DNA of 64,000 bases from assembly GCF_000203795.2 (NCBI RefSeq), contig NW_006281100.1, positions 360,535-424,534 on the forward strand, read 5' to 3'. The translations under genes were made by a program, and so were the position numbers. Origin of the DNA: Batrachochytrium dendrobatidis JAM81 (lineage: Eukaryota > Chytridiomycota > Chytridiomycetes > Rhizophydiales). The notes beneath the pieces were generated by a model. The model was not told the origin of the DNA. It did no database searches and saw only the letters and a program-made list of their open reading frames with translations. Each line of letters starts with the position of its first letter. The stretch's first letter is position 1. This document shows positions 37,220 to 48,801 of the stretch, piece after piece.

Positions 37220-38422
37220 TTATATTTTGTCATTAGGTATTCTAACCAGTCTAGTCAAATTGCGAATCAATAATGAAACAGCCAATAAATGCAGTCCAAC
37301 ACTTGATGTGGCAATCTGGGAGAATGCACTCGCATGACGATTTTTTACAGATCCAGGTTGTGTATAATTCAACACATAGATAAAGTACGTGACTACACTG
37401 GTTACATCAATAATGGAAAAGATGACCATCCACACAATGGTTTTGCGGAACTGGAGCTGGAATCTTCTTACAATGTTTTCAGCGTATGTTTTAACTGGCG
37501 CGACAGATTTTCTTGTACCAAGTTTTTGCTCAGTTTTTAAAAGCTGGGGTGTGTTTGAGGAGCTGGCATCAGTAGATCCACCATTAGATATCACGGATCC
37601 GTTTGATGCTGCTGATTTGGATGTTTGTGATCTTCCCGATTGTGTTTTTATTACAATCATTCTGGCAGATAGAGCAACAATTTCTCTTGCAAGCCAGATA
37701 TTAAGAATCGTGTCCATGAAAATACACCATCCCCACCTAGACAGTGTAATGAGTTACAGATTAAAGTGACGTCAGATACAATGCAATCAGTGCGTCTAGA
37801 TGTCAGTGATGGGCCACTTGTAACTCACCATACTCCAGAAGTGTATTTGAACCACTACCAAATTGAAAATTTACATGGAATATTAGCTGAACATTTTGGG
37901 TGATATACACGCTTGTCAGTCTCAATATTTTTATAAAAACACCAGGCGATATACCTTTGCAAAAAATATGGGGTCAGAGTTTTGGGTAAATAAAAATCCT
38001 TTAAAATAAATGGGTGTTGCTGTGATAATATGTACAGCGACCTGGAGAAAAACAAGCTTTTTCATGGTCCATGCAGTCATCTTGGGCATAAAAATCTTGG
38101 TGGTCCAAGCTTCAGTAATCATAAATCCCATAGAACCACTTGCGAGTGCTAAGTTTGTGATACCACTGAAAAAAGTTATAAAATAGAAATACTGTGTAAT
38201 AATTCTACAGACAAGAGCTATAATAGTGCATATGCTGACAAAAAATAAAAGACGGAGGAGTGCTGAAGAAGACGAGCGACGAATTCGCATCGCAAGGACT
38301 ATAAAATTATATATGGCAGCGATGAGTGATAGAATCGTAATAATAGCTGCTGCATATTCTTCTGGACAGTCAAATCTAGGTCGTTCGTCATATAGAAAGG
38401 GATCTTGCACGAATAAATTCAT
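37220..38422 (-). CDS. Seven-helix membrane protein, paralogue B
   Basis: Exons 38422-37955, 37854-37829 (26 nt) and 37736-37220 give 336 residues. The exon pattern is identical to paralogue A at 33521-34658: a first exon of exactly 468 nt, a 26-nt middle exon and a long last exon, with the same phases. Shared residues include FDCPEEYAAA, SGSMGFMITEAWTTKIF, the WFKYTSGVWWGWC join and KNRHASAFSQIATS. Seven hydrophobic segments are visible, with a Ser/Asn/Lys-rich loop of about 70 residues before helix 6. The pair is an old tandem duplication with LAMTOR2 lying between the copies on the other strand. Function unknown; receptor-like topology is inference. Confidence 0.8.
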
Positions 38423-38467
38423 TGTTTTTATAAAAGTTTTAGCAGGTTCAAGAATTTAGTGTATTAC

Positions 38468-38775
38468 CAGTCTTATTCACGTAAATTGGAGCACTATTGT
38501 ATTTAGCTTTCAGCTGGAGTTAATATTTTCTTTGAATGTATGATGAGCAAATATGCTTTTCTATTACGAATTGATTGCTTTGACAGACACTCGGATGTGT
38601 TCGCGCTCTTGAAGAACAATGATTGCAGTCTTGGGAATACAATGGTTTTCATGTCAGCCACAAGGTCGATTAATGAGCCAAAATGCATGCTTTTAGTCAA
38701 TTGAGTGGAAACCAACACTTGATGACTGTTTATTATACACTTTGACACCCTTGTTTCATTTTACGCAGATGGCTG
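38468..38775. mobile_element. TA-flanked inverted-repeat element
   Basis: Left end CAGTCTTATTCACGTAAATT, right end CATTTTACGCAGATGGCTG followed by TA. 308 bp, sharing the GTTTATTATACACTTTGACA block near its right end with the 35-kb and 40.7-kb copies. It ends 83 bp upstream of the universal stress protein ATG, so it lies in that promoter region. Confidence 0.75.
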
Positions 38776-38858
38776 TAATGTGATCAGCTCGCTAATATAA
38801 AAGGAATTTGTGCTGCTTTCCTCAGCATCGCAATAATCGATTCGCTGCCTCTAGCATC

Positions 38859-39311
38859 ATGAGCACATCAAACACCATCCTTATGCCTACCGACTTTTCT
38901 GACTCGGCTACAAAGACCTTTGCTTGGGCTGCAAAGTTCATTGTGCAGAATGGCGATAAAGTTGTTTTGCTCCATACCCTGGAAGAACTTCATGCTGACG
39001 ATAACCTTGCGACCTCTGCTAATCAGCAATTATATCAGGGTGCCGAGCGTAAGCTGAACGAATGGGCCGATCAGCTCCGTCTCCAACTTGGCGGTAAGAC
39101 TGCTACCATCGAAACCAAGGTTAGCTTTGGGTCTGCCGGTGTTGCTGTCTGCCAAAAAGCCGAAAAGATCAAGGCTGATCTGGTTGTTGTTGGAATGCAT
39201 GGCCAGACAGATCAAAAGAGTCTGGTCTTGGGTCCTGTTGCTACTTATCTCTCCGAGTATTTGACTCAATGCCCTCTATTCATTGTCAAGGACAAGGCCG
39301 TTGATGTCTGA
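38859..39311 (+). CDS. Universal stress protein (UspA family)
   Basis: A single exon of 150 residues, a typical one-domain Usp length. It starts NTILMPTDFSDSATKTFAWA (beta-1 plus the conserved Asp), and ends with the nucleotide-binding signature VVVGMHGQTDQKSLVLGPVA, a G-2X-G-9X-G type loop, then CPLFIVKD. Such domains bind ATP and respond to stress; the specific role is unknown. The start chosen is the first ATG; the upstream in-frame codons lack one. A mobile element ends 83 bp upstream. The absence of introns and high use of C-ending codons set it apart from its neighbours. Confidence 0.92.
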   Translation: MSTSNTILMPTDFSDSATKTFAWAAKFIVQNGDKVVLLHTLEELHADDNLATSANQQLYQGAERKLNEWADQLRLQLGGKTATIETKVSFGSAGVAVCQKAEKIKADLVVVGMHGQTDQKSLVLGPVATYLSEYLTQCPLFIVKDKAVDV

Positions 39312-39436
39312 GCATTCTCAATAAAACATGCCTTTTTACAAGTAACCATTCTGATTTTATTGCATTCGGGTATGCCTTTGATCTACACTACCACCCTATC
39401 CTACGTCTCAAAAAAGTTACTTGTCATCCATGGTTT

Positions 39437-40561
39437 TTAAGACACCGATTGGATTGCTATTTCATGGTTTACTATGGCTTCAAAGGTGTCCAGTTGAAGA
39501 AGTCGCAGATGCTCTGCTGGTCGCGATACTTTGCTTTGCATCTGTGACCATAAACAGCACGAATCAGTTGTACTGGACATACACATCTATTCAACTACCC
39601 ACACAACAGGCCGTATTACTGTCAGCTATAAAATATAATTGTCAGTCTATTCACCTTTTTATCATGCCATGCTTGTCTGCCTTGATCAGTCCTATTCAAC
39701 TATTGATTTTAAACTTGGATCTACATTTACACACCCGATTTGTACTTACCATTGAGTATCCCAATCTTGAGATGGATCTTCAGACATACGTAAAAGAATT
39801 GCTTTTGCATGATTGGGAGAAACCAGTTTCTGAAATACCGCAATCGCAGAAACTTCTTCTACTCCGCCTTGGACATCTTCAGACTATTTAAATGGCTTCG
39901 AGCCAAATCCAATAAGTTGATCATCATCACTGCAATGAATATATACAGCATGTCGTGTCAACTCACGCCTTCTGCTACCATGAGAAATCCAAGACATTTT
40001 AGCTTGGATACCGCCCACAAAGCCAATGTGTTCCATGGTGTTGTAACTCCATTTAATCGTTGCTTGCCTACAGTAAATGCATGTCCGGAAAGTGCCTTTC
40101 CAACAACCAGCGTATCTACAATCCCTTTGTTAGATGGGTTCAATTATGAATGGTCTTGCATATATACCTTGATCAAACCAAGAGATCATTGTATGGATTT
40201 CATTGGCGGATACGACTGCTTCGACACTTTGGTACAGAATATACTTGAATCCTCCGTTCACGGCTTCGAGAAGTAGAGCATTCAAGGCTGGGATAAACCT
40301 TCCCCATTTGACCACAGGAACCAGCACAACCCTTTTGTCATCTGGTTCCACTGCAGTAGGATGAAAGGTTCCAACAAGTGCATCATGAAGCAAAGTATCC
40401 GATTGTGGGTATGCTATAGCGATTTGCGTTGCATAGGGTTTGGATTGAGTAACAAGCTTACAAAGCTTGACAAGGTCAATAGAATCAGATTGAGTGTGTT
40501 GATTGTTGCGATGAATGCGAACAGCTACTAAGATGGATGGATGCGAACCTGTATCTGCCAT
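39437..40561 (-). CDS. Conserved uncharacterised protein
   Basis: Five exons (40561-40168, 40124-39967, 39883-39750, 39691-39655, 39541-39437) give 275 residues. The first intron is only 43 nt and carries a CTAAC branch-like sequence. Ordered motifs include VVLVPVVKWGRFIPALNALL, GGFKYILYQSVEA, DTLVVGKALSGHAF, TTPWNTLALWAVSKL, QGGVEEVSAI, then AWHDKKMQSKVSRPAEHLRL. The composition and the ALNALL...YILYQSVE region vaguely suggest a GT-A nucleotide-sugar transferase-like fold, but this is a guess. I believe related hypothetical proteins occur in other protists and fungi but cannot name a family. An antisense frame of 153 codons at 39430-39891 is a shadow of it. Confidence 0.72.
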
Positions 40562-40727
40562 GAATCTCGATAATTATTGGCAAAAGTCACAAAACCTGCT
40601 TTCAAATCAAATATTTATTATCGCATTGATAACCAGGCATTTCGTGTATGACATGAGTCGTTTCTTTTTGAGAATAAAACAGTCCTGTCAGCAAAATGCA
40701 ATACATTCAGATGGTGCGTTTAGTTTA

Positions 40728-41052
40728 CGGCCGTGCTCACGTAAAAATGAACCACCTGCAATTACCTTGTAGAGTCTATTGTGTTATGAAATAATAACCG
40801 CTCGACAAGCAAATTCACTCGTTATTGTGCTCAAGCAATTCTAAAGGATTTAAACATGACGAGTATGAAGATCTATACATTGTTGTTGTTGAATGGTTGG
40901 CAAACTATGCTTAGCTATTGAATGTGTAGTTTTATCAAGAATCCAGACACACTACTGCCTAGTGAATATAGTGGGAGTTATCATTTCATAAGACTGTCTG
41001 TTTATTATGTAGTTTGACACCCTTATTTAGTACTCTACTACGTGAGTACGAC
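40728..41052. mobile_element. TA-flanked inverted-repeat element
   Basis: Left end after TA: CGGCCGTGCTCACGTAAAAA; right end CTACTACGTGAGTACGAC. It shares the CTGTTTATTATG...TTTGACACCC block with the 38-kb copy. About 325 bp, ending 15 bp from the UNC13-like stop codon, so it may supply that gene's 3' untranslated sequence. Confidence 0.65.
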
Positions 41053-41066
41053 AAAAACAATTACTA

Positions 41067-44000
41067 TCAAATCAAGAGTCTTTCGCGAAGCTTGCTGTCC
41101 ACAATCTCTTTTCCTCCTCTCATTTTAAGCAGCTTTAAAATCCAATCCAAGTCCGATTGCGCATCCATGGCAACTAAATGTGTCGACGGAGTAAAATTGG
41201 ATAAAAGTGCCGATTTCTGGGATTCTACATCACTCTCTTTAATCGGCACTTTTATGCTATCCATCTGGATATCATTTGGTGCTGTTTTTGGGTCGGTCTG
41301 GATACACTGACTGTAAGTTTCAATCAATATTTGTCGTGAGTGCTCATAAGATGCAATGATAAATTGAAGCTGTCGGTAAGCTCGTGTAAATATTGCATCA
41401 TCGGGCAGTCCTTCACCACCACTTCGAAAAAACAGTTCAGCTGCCTGGATCATCAACAGCCAGTACAATGCATGATATAGTCAACAAAAATAACACTATT
41501 GTCAGTAAAAATACTAATGTCAATGATTCAATCAAGATTTACATTGCCATTCACCTCGATAAACTTTCTAAAAAAACTCATTCGTCGCTCATCCCATGGT
41601 TTTCTTTCTTTGGCTTCGTCTGCCAAGGAAGGAACAATCAAGCCCTCGGCGGTTGTAAGTACGCAATCCCATATCATTCCAATAATCTCGAATGCAAGCG
41701 GCTCATCGACATTTTCAGTCAATACCTCCATATTGGCATTCAGGTGTTCAAACAAGGGCTCCAAATCTACACCCAATTCATCCATATTGATTGCATTATG
41801 AGAAGGCTCGGTAGCATCACGGCTTTTGAAAAACATGGGATTCTTTTTTTGAATAAATGCAGTAAAGGCTTGTGTTTTGTACTTTAGCGAGATGAGATAG
41901 ATTCTCTCCTGAAAATCAAAGCATAGCTTGATATAACCATAATTATCCACAAAAATAAACATCCAGGAGTTAGCATGCCCAAAACTCGACAGAAATACAT
42001 AAGTAGTAAAATTAACAAGCCATATTACCTGATCTACAAAATACTTCATAACCTGCTTCATAGATGCATTGGTACGCGAACTAACCATATTTTTTATAAA
42101 TAGTATGTTTTCTGGTGAGGAAATATGAATACGGACCAATAGTCGCCCATACGATCCTAGCTGTACAAGTGTTTCCAATCCATTACTCATATCCATAACA
42201 GACTGCACTCCCTCAATATGTACCTTCCCAACTGCGTATTGTGCATCGGGCTTATCAGGGCAATGATGCAACACAAAGAAATGAATTCCACTAATAATTT
42301 CCGATCCAGTCAAATGAGCATAAATGAATTGGTTCCAGACTGGGTTGGATGCCTGCAAAATAGAACAGGTGCTACCAAGTCGTCGGCCATACGCAGTCGA
42401 GACTTGGCACGAAAGCCGAGTGATCCATGGTCGTGTAATAAGCAATCGATGACCACGAACAATTTCTATACGCACCGAATATTTGGGTTCACCATAAAGC
42501 ATACGTTCACTGGACTGAAAAAGTCCTGTTGAAGGCGAGGTTTCGCAGTGTGGTTTTGGAATATTTTCCAATAGATCGCAGAAACGGGGATAAAGAGCCT
42601 GTATATTACTGAGATGAACGCACGCCTAAATATTGAGTCAAGCAGTTTCAGTTGGATTGTATCAAATATATTCAATGCATCAGTCACACCTTGTTGACAG
42701 CTGTCACTTACTTCTGGTGTAAATCGATATTGAATTTCATGGTCCTCGGCTGCCTTGTTTTTGATAAAATTTGGGATCTTGAAATGAATATGGATTTTGT
42801 CAAATTGAGCAACAGTAATCCGACGTTTTACAGCCTGTCGATTTCGGGAATCCATCAATACTGCATTCAGTTTTTCATCTGTCATCTGTGTGTATCTCGC
42901 AATTCCTTCAACAAATGTCTGCAACAAGCGGCCATAAAACATGTGCAGCTCAACTTCGTTGGGCCAGTCAAGCATACGTATAAAATCTAACTGCTGCTGA
43001 AAAGATGTAAAAATATCTATTATAGACGTAGAATGTAGGATTGTATTCGATATTCTGACAAATTTATCAACATCCAGCGCAGATTTGACCCATTCATTGA
43101 CACTTTTTTCTAAAAACAATAAAACGTGTTGGTTTAAAAATGCCTTTTAAAACAATATGCAGTGTATTTTTCATATATGCTGTATGTATGCCAAAAATAC
43201 ATGTAAATACCTGATCGAATCAGCCATTCTTTAACAAACGATCTAAACCATCGAGTTACTGGAAATTGATCCGAGAGACTATAGTATAAAACGGTACATG
43301 TGCCATTTCAAAATAGTTTAACATTGATACTCACTCAGCTCAACATTTAGGTGTGATACAGATTAAAAATTACCGAAAATCCATCAGTTCGCAGACTGAC
43401 TGCAGCTTGCGTGTTGCAGCATAAAGGTCAAATACATCACTCATATCTGGAGATACAGCAACATATGTTTTTGCAAACTCTTCCAGCTGAGAGGAAACTG
43501 GGCCGTATAATGCCTTTGCAGCTAAAGATGGAACGTGAACCGATCTGCAAGATCAAATAACATGTAAGCAATTCAGTAAAATTTCCTTTTTAGACAAATA
43601 AATCAACCAGTTTGATAAAAACTTTAATGCATTCAAATTTAACTGACCCAAATAAAACAACATCATATCTTTCATTATATACTCCAAGCTCGGATCGAAT
43701 AGAATCAATCAACAGTGTGAGTGGCAAATAGTCGGTGTTGTCTTGACAAATATTTGATATTCCCAATAACCCATGGTATCGCGCTGTAAGCGATTGCTGT
43801 CAAATCGTACAAGCGATACACCATATTGTAACATATAAGATACTCAAGTCATAAAATAAGGACATCCAACACATTCAAGCCATATATGCTTACCAAAAGC
43901 AGCTGGCTTGCATATTCAGCAACATTAGTGTTTTCAACTGAGCCAGGAATAAGCGGACACGTTCGTAGTGCACTGATCATGACAGTCATCATTTCAAGTT

Positions 44001-45915
44001 GGTGTTTTGATTTTCTTGAACAGTCCACATCTTCAGTGGTGGATTTGATCATGTTAAAAAACGTACACAGCTGATACTCTAAAAGTTTGGATAGAGTCTC
44101 TGAGCAACTTTGAAAGATATGGCTCTATTGATAATGAACGTGTTGGTGCATTTTATCGATTAAATTGATGCTTAAAAAACAAGTATTGCAATCAGTGCAT
44201 ATTTCACAAACCTCTGCTTTTGTAATGGCAACTTTTCCACCAACCACTTCATGAAATGCTTTTGTAAATCCCTGCTGATATAGTAGCTCAGCTGATATGT
44301 AACCCTGAGAATATAGTTTGGAGAGTATATCATATGCGCTAAAGTTTAAGTAGAATAATAAGCAATGCGTTTAAATTGATAGCACAATACAAAAGCAAAT
44401 TACTTTACCAAAGAGTGCGAAATGATGGTCTAATTCTCCAGGACCCAGCAATATCGTGTAAAAGTGTCAAGGACAGATCTGAAATCGAGCTCGCGCCACA
44501 CACGGCAAAATCATACTCCACCACTAGTCTATACAGTTCATAATAGTATCGATTTGGATCGGGTGGAATAGCTCGATACACCACTTCTGAAATCTGCCGA
44601 GTATTTCCAGAAATATGTTTTGATCGATCTGTAGAAACTGTTCCAAAAAAAGCCAACTCTACGGCAATAGTGAGTGAGCCTGATACTCTACTTTTTGCAG
44701 ATCTCTTCCCCAAATCCAACGATTGAGTTCTCTGCTCTTTATGCTGTGCCCATTCAAAAAGATGTCTTGTTGAAAGAACACAAACGCCCAAAAACGCCTC
44801 TTTTGAAGAACTGGGTTGAGAAATGCGACCTTTTTCTATACCAGTTGGTCGATTCCATATACTTATAACTACCTGACTGTTCATATCAGAAACAACACTG
44901 TAAAAACGAATGCCAGAAAATTAAAAAAAAGTCAATTCATACGGTTCACTAACTCTATAGCCAATCTATACGTTCCGTTTATAGAAGCCCAAACTCACAG
45001 TGGGATCTGAAATTCCCATTGAGGGGAGGTTGTATGTTTGTGCACAGGACTAACAAAGACACGGTTCATGAATTCAACTACACAGTACGGATTATTAGAG
45101 CCGCTCTGTTTATCTTTCGGAGTTAGTCCTTGAGCACCCATGACGCGAAGTATAAGAATGGCCTCGGATCGATTCGCGTGAAGTTTAGAGAAGCTGGAAG
45201 CAGAAGATGGAGCGGGTATACCAAGCTGTGATAGCTGAACAAGTTTATCAAGTGCAGCCAGTTCTCCTGCACGCCACAAATCGTATTCTTCCTGTGAGCC
45301 AAAGTCGTTCAAATGCAAATATCCAGCATGGTTGCTCAAGAGCAAGTGACAGACATCCAGGTCCTGTGCAACAGTATCCACCTCGTATACTTCCAGAATG
45401 GAATCAACCATATTCTCATAGGCTTGTTGATGAATATCAAAAATAGCCCTAACTCGATCACAGCACTGAAGGACAATGTCTTCTGGTGGGCCTGAGAGAG
45501 GGAGTGTAGGAGGAGCCAGATCAGCAAGAGTAGAAGATTGGCGCAAGTTCATGGTTGATATTGATTTGGACAGTCGTTGTATTATTGAATGATGACGTTG
45601 GTCTAGACTGGAAGTAAGCGGAGATGCAATGGAACTCCTAGACGAGTTTGAAAAGGGAGAAGCACTCGAGGCAAGAGATACACTATTGTTGCTTCCATAG
45701 AGAGAAGTATGTTGCTGCAGCTGGAACTGATTTAAGCTTGCTTGGCTGGTGGATTTATGGTAGAGAGGACAAAGCAGAGAACGGAGAACATGGCTCAGAA
45801 GCAGATGTTGTGGAGGAGAGAGAAAGTGATGATCCGGTTGTGTAACAGAGTCTGTTGCATGGCTCATGTCCCACTTTTCTATAGTGGTTGCTAGCAGAGT
45901 GTTGTCCAGAAGCAT
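41067..45915 (-). CDS. UNC13-like protein with two C2 domains and MHD regions
   Basis: Eleven exons (45915-44999, 44897-44409, 44338-44212, 44124-43894, 43796-43648, 43544-43374, 43278-43211, 43109-42712, 42625-42029, 41908-41555, 41444-41067) join in frame to 1,292 residues. After a Ser-rich N-terminus comes a C2 domain at about 245-400 (LRVMGAQGLTPKDKQSGSNN). The MHD1 region lies around 640-850 (DLYAATRKLQSVCELMDF, LLQTFVEGIARYTQMTDEKL), a second C2 at about 885-985 (VRIEIVRGHRLL), and MHD2 with the terminal AAELFFRSGGEGLP. This order matches fungal UNC13 relatives such as S. pombe Git1/Ync13, which act in exocytosis and septation. Vesicle priming is inferred from family. The ninth intron (120 nt) is stop-free in frame. 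Confidence 0.85.
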
Positions 45916-46052
45916 GAACCCTCTGCAGGAGTAAATGTCAGTCCAAAGTCGACTGGTTTCAAGTCTTTAGACAAGATTCATCTTCAATCATTGTGGCCTA
46001 CAGATCGTTGTCTAGTCAAAGCAGTCTTGCTATTCAATAATACTATTTCATT

Positions 46053-47684
46053 TCATGCTTCATCATCACTATCCTCGTTAACAAGTCCAAGATCCACAAG
46101 TTGCTGATGGAGTCCATCATTGTCTGGATCAAGCTCATATGCTCTCTGCAATGCGACACTCGCTTCATCAAAGGCTGTCAGTGCTGCATCGTCATCCTCA
46201 TCTTCCAGCGAACTCCATAGAATAGCTGATTCGCCAAGCTATTAGAATAACCCAAAATAACTATCCATTAGCATATTCATACACTAGTAAATGTTAAAAT
46301 TAATTACCTGTTGGTGCTGAGAGGACAATAAGCTATTCTCTGAGACTTCGAGGACTGCTCGCCAAAGAACCACAGACTGCTTTGCATAATCACAAGCCTT
46401 TTTGAGCTTGGACTTGACTTCAGAATGTTGAAGAATACATGCAAGATGGTAGAGACAGATCGCATGAGTGCGTTGCATATCAACGTACACTGCATCATAA
46501 GTCTTTGGAGTTTCTGCAAACGATTGAAAGTACTGTTGAATATATCCGAGTGTAGTTTTTAGAATGGCTAGTCCGGCTGTATGATCTAGTCAGGAATCAG
46601 ATATGGCTCGTTAGACTACATGCTAATATAGACAAGTGATTCAACTCACCTTTACCAGTGCGACGTTGAGATACTGCAAGATTCAACAGTGTCTTTCCTG
46701 CATGTCTAAAGATTGAGATTTGCTGAGCATTCAGTTTCTTTGGATTTTGAACTCGAGTTGCCTAGCACATTCGTTTCATTCATTATTAGCATTCCATAAT
46801 GAGTCAAACTGCATGTTTAACAAACTTGCCTTTTCAAATGCATCAAGCGAGCACGCTGTAAGTTGCTGCTCATCTTTAGTAACGGAGGTTTTGGATAGGC
46901 TCGTGTCGGCTTCGTGATCGCTGTCAGAATCCGAGTCAAATACTTTAACTTCTGGGTAGTATAGTATTTGTACTAGAGCTGCTGCAATACGTCCTTCCAG
47001 ACACCATCCAGATAAACTTAAATCCGTAGATTTGTTGGCCTGCTTGCACTCAGACAACAGCTTCAGTGCATCTCGCAGATGCCCTTCAAATTTAACAAAA
47101 AGTCCAAAATCCAGTAGGCATTCGCTATGTCGTTCTTTTAATTCAACTTGTTTTTTGGTCAACTCAAACTCTAGATCCGCAACCTTGCGCTTCAATGGTG
47201 ATGGTTGGAGTTTTGATGGTTGTTTATCAGTTGGGGCTGAAGAGTCATTGATATCAGTCGGTTCTTTTAGTTTCTCCTCCAATTCAAATTGCTCTAATGC
47301 TTGCTCAAACATTCTAATGACAATCGAATCGTGCGCAGATTGATCAGTATCTTGTTCTTCCAATTGAGATTTGGCAAGTTCTTCCAAAGCAGCCTGATAG
47401 ATATCAACTGCAGTCATCTCTTTTGATTCAGAACCTATCGCTAGTTCATCAGCATCCACCTGTTCTACTTCTGTTTGACTCGCATCACATCCCACACATT
47501 TTGGATCATCACAGGCTTCATGATGGGATGAATCTGCATGTTCAGCATTTTTGAATCGTTTTGTCAAAGTCTTTTCTGGTAAATTGGTTGCTTCCTTGAT
47601 CAAGGAAGTCGTTGGTTTTGCAATAGGTTGAGTAGCAGATGCATTTGTGGCAGCTTTTGCCCGTCTGTTTGTCTTTTTGGCCAT
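46053..47684 (-). CDS. TPR-like protein resembling Ett1 (enhancer of translation termination 1)
   Basis: Exons 47684-46830, 46761-46650, 46585-46308 and 46238-46053 give 476 residues. It opens with a basic MAKKTNRRAKAATNA tract, then an acidic spacer and a helical region with TPR-like spacing (ECLLDFGLFVKFEGHLRDAL, then CLEGRIAAALVQILYYPEV). Later helices include AGLAILKTTLGYIQQYFQSF, and it ends ELDPDNDGLHQQLVDLGL with an acidic tail. Layout and length resemble yeast Ett1, a nuclear/cytoplasmic factor needed for efficient translation termination. Identification is moderate. The first intron begins with GC (AAG|GCAAGT), required to keep the frame. An upstream in-frame ATG exists but lies in likely 5' untranslated sequence. 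Confidence 0.65.
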
Positions 47685-47796
47685 CGAGTTGCAATTTACA
47701 TGAAAATTCTTTTTATTAAAAATATTAAATCTCAATACACGCGTCCTCAGGATCATACAGACTGAAGTGTCCGAACTATACAATGCATGACAAGAT

Positions 47797-48321
47797 CAGT
47801 ATTCATGTAAAATAAAGTGTTAACAAGTGTCTGCATAACCATCTGTCAGTTTATGGAGTGATATTTCACACCACATTTATCAAGTGTTTGCAGTTCACTG
47901 GCTTTTCTGCCAGTGATTGATCTGAAAACAACTTGCATTTCTAAAATATACAGCCTTGTTCTCTGGAACTAGAACGCGATTATATGGTATTTTAGGGTAC
48001 AACAGATCAGTTTATACAGTTGTATCGACAACATCAAAACAGTCGAATCCAACATTGGAATTGCAATACATGAATCTGGTATCAAACTTGGTGATCGTGC
48101 AGTATATGGCTATGACAACAAATAAACGGGATGGTTTCAAACCAAAACCATAATTTGATTGAGCATCATATGATGAATGCTGTGTTTAAAACTTGAGTTT
48201 TATTAACGTGGCAGTGCAGTCGGCTTCTAATAGGCGCAATGGGTGTTTAGTAATTGTTACTCCAAAGCAAGAAACGGTTACTGCAAGATAAAACAAGTGT
48301 TTCATTTACGTGATACAACTG
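47797..48321. mobile_element. Inverted-repeat element, copy 1 of an inverted pair
   Basis: Left end CAGTATTCATGTAAAATAAA, right end TTTCATTTACGTGATACAAC TG followed by TA. It contains a 65-codon open frame at 47956-48153 whose translation is identical to that of the inverse copy at 49313-49116. 525 bp. The frame shows no protein-like features and is probably chance. Confidence 0.85.
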
Positions 48322-48801
48322 TAATACAACGGCCGGTTTTAAAACTTCATTATGATTGAATGTTTAGCCGTATCAGCGCCATAATACAATTCAAAAAGCA
48401 ATACTATAGAAGAAACTACAAGCTATAGTTGTATTCATTATATTAGATGGGTAAAAACACGGTGATGTAGTTTGCATGGCGCAACCCTGTATTCAAGGCT
48501 TGGCAAAATAACTGTTTTTCCAATGCAATTAATTTGCCTCTGCTTTATACTATATTATCCTGAATAAGCAACTAAGTGGCAAATATACATCATAACGGGT
48601 ATAGAGATAGCATGAACCTAACCACGTGGTGTATAGGATGACTTCATTCCTCGTGTATTAGTTTGATAACATCACTGCCACAAGCATTATAGCCGTAAAC
48701 GGGTGTATTATTCAACATAACAAACGTAGATGAAATACGCCTATAAATTGCAGACAATCTTGACGAAGGACATCAAGCTCAACAGTTTTTGTTTCCATAA
48801 A

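Noticed and set aside
39430..39891. Plus-strand open frame of 153 codons with several hydrophobic stretches
   Set aside because: It lies antisense to exons 3-5 of the minus-strand gene at 39437-40561, whose joins give conserved-looking motifs; the plus frame resembles nothing and is a shadow.
47956..48153. 65-codon frame duplicated with identical translation at 49313-49116
   Set aside because: It sits inside a non-coding repeat; identity is explained by the near-identical DNA of the two element copies, and the composition is not protein-like.
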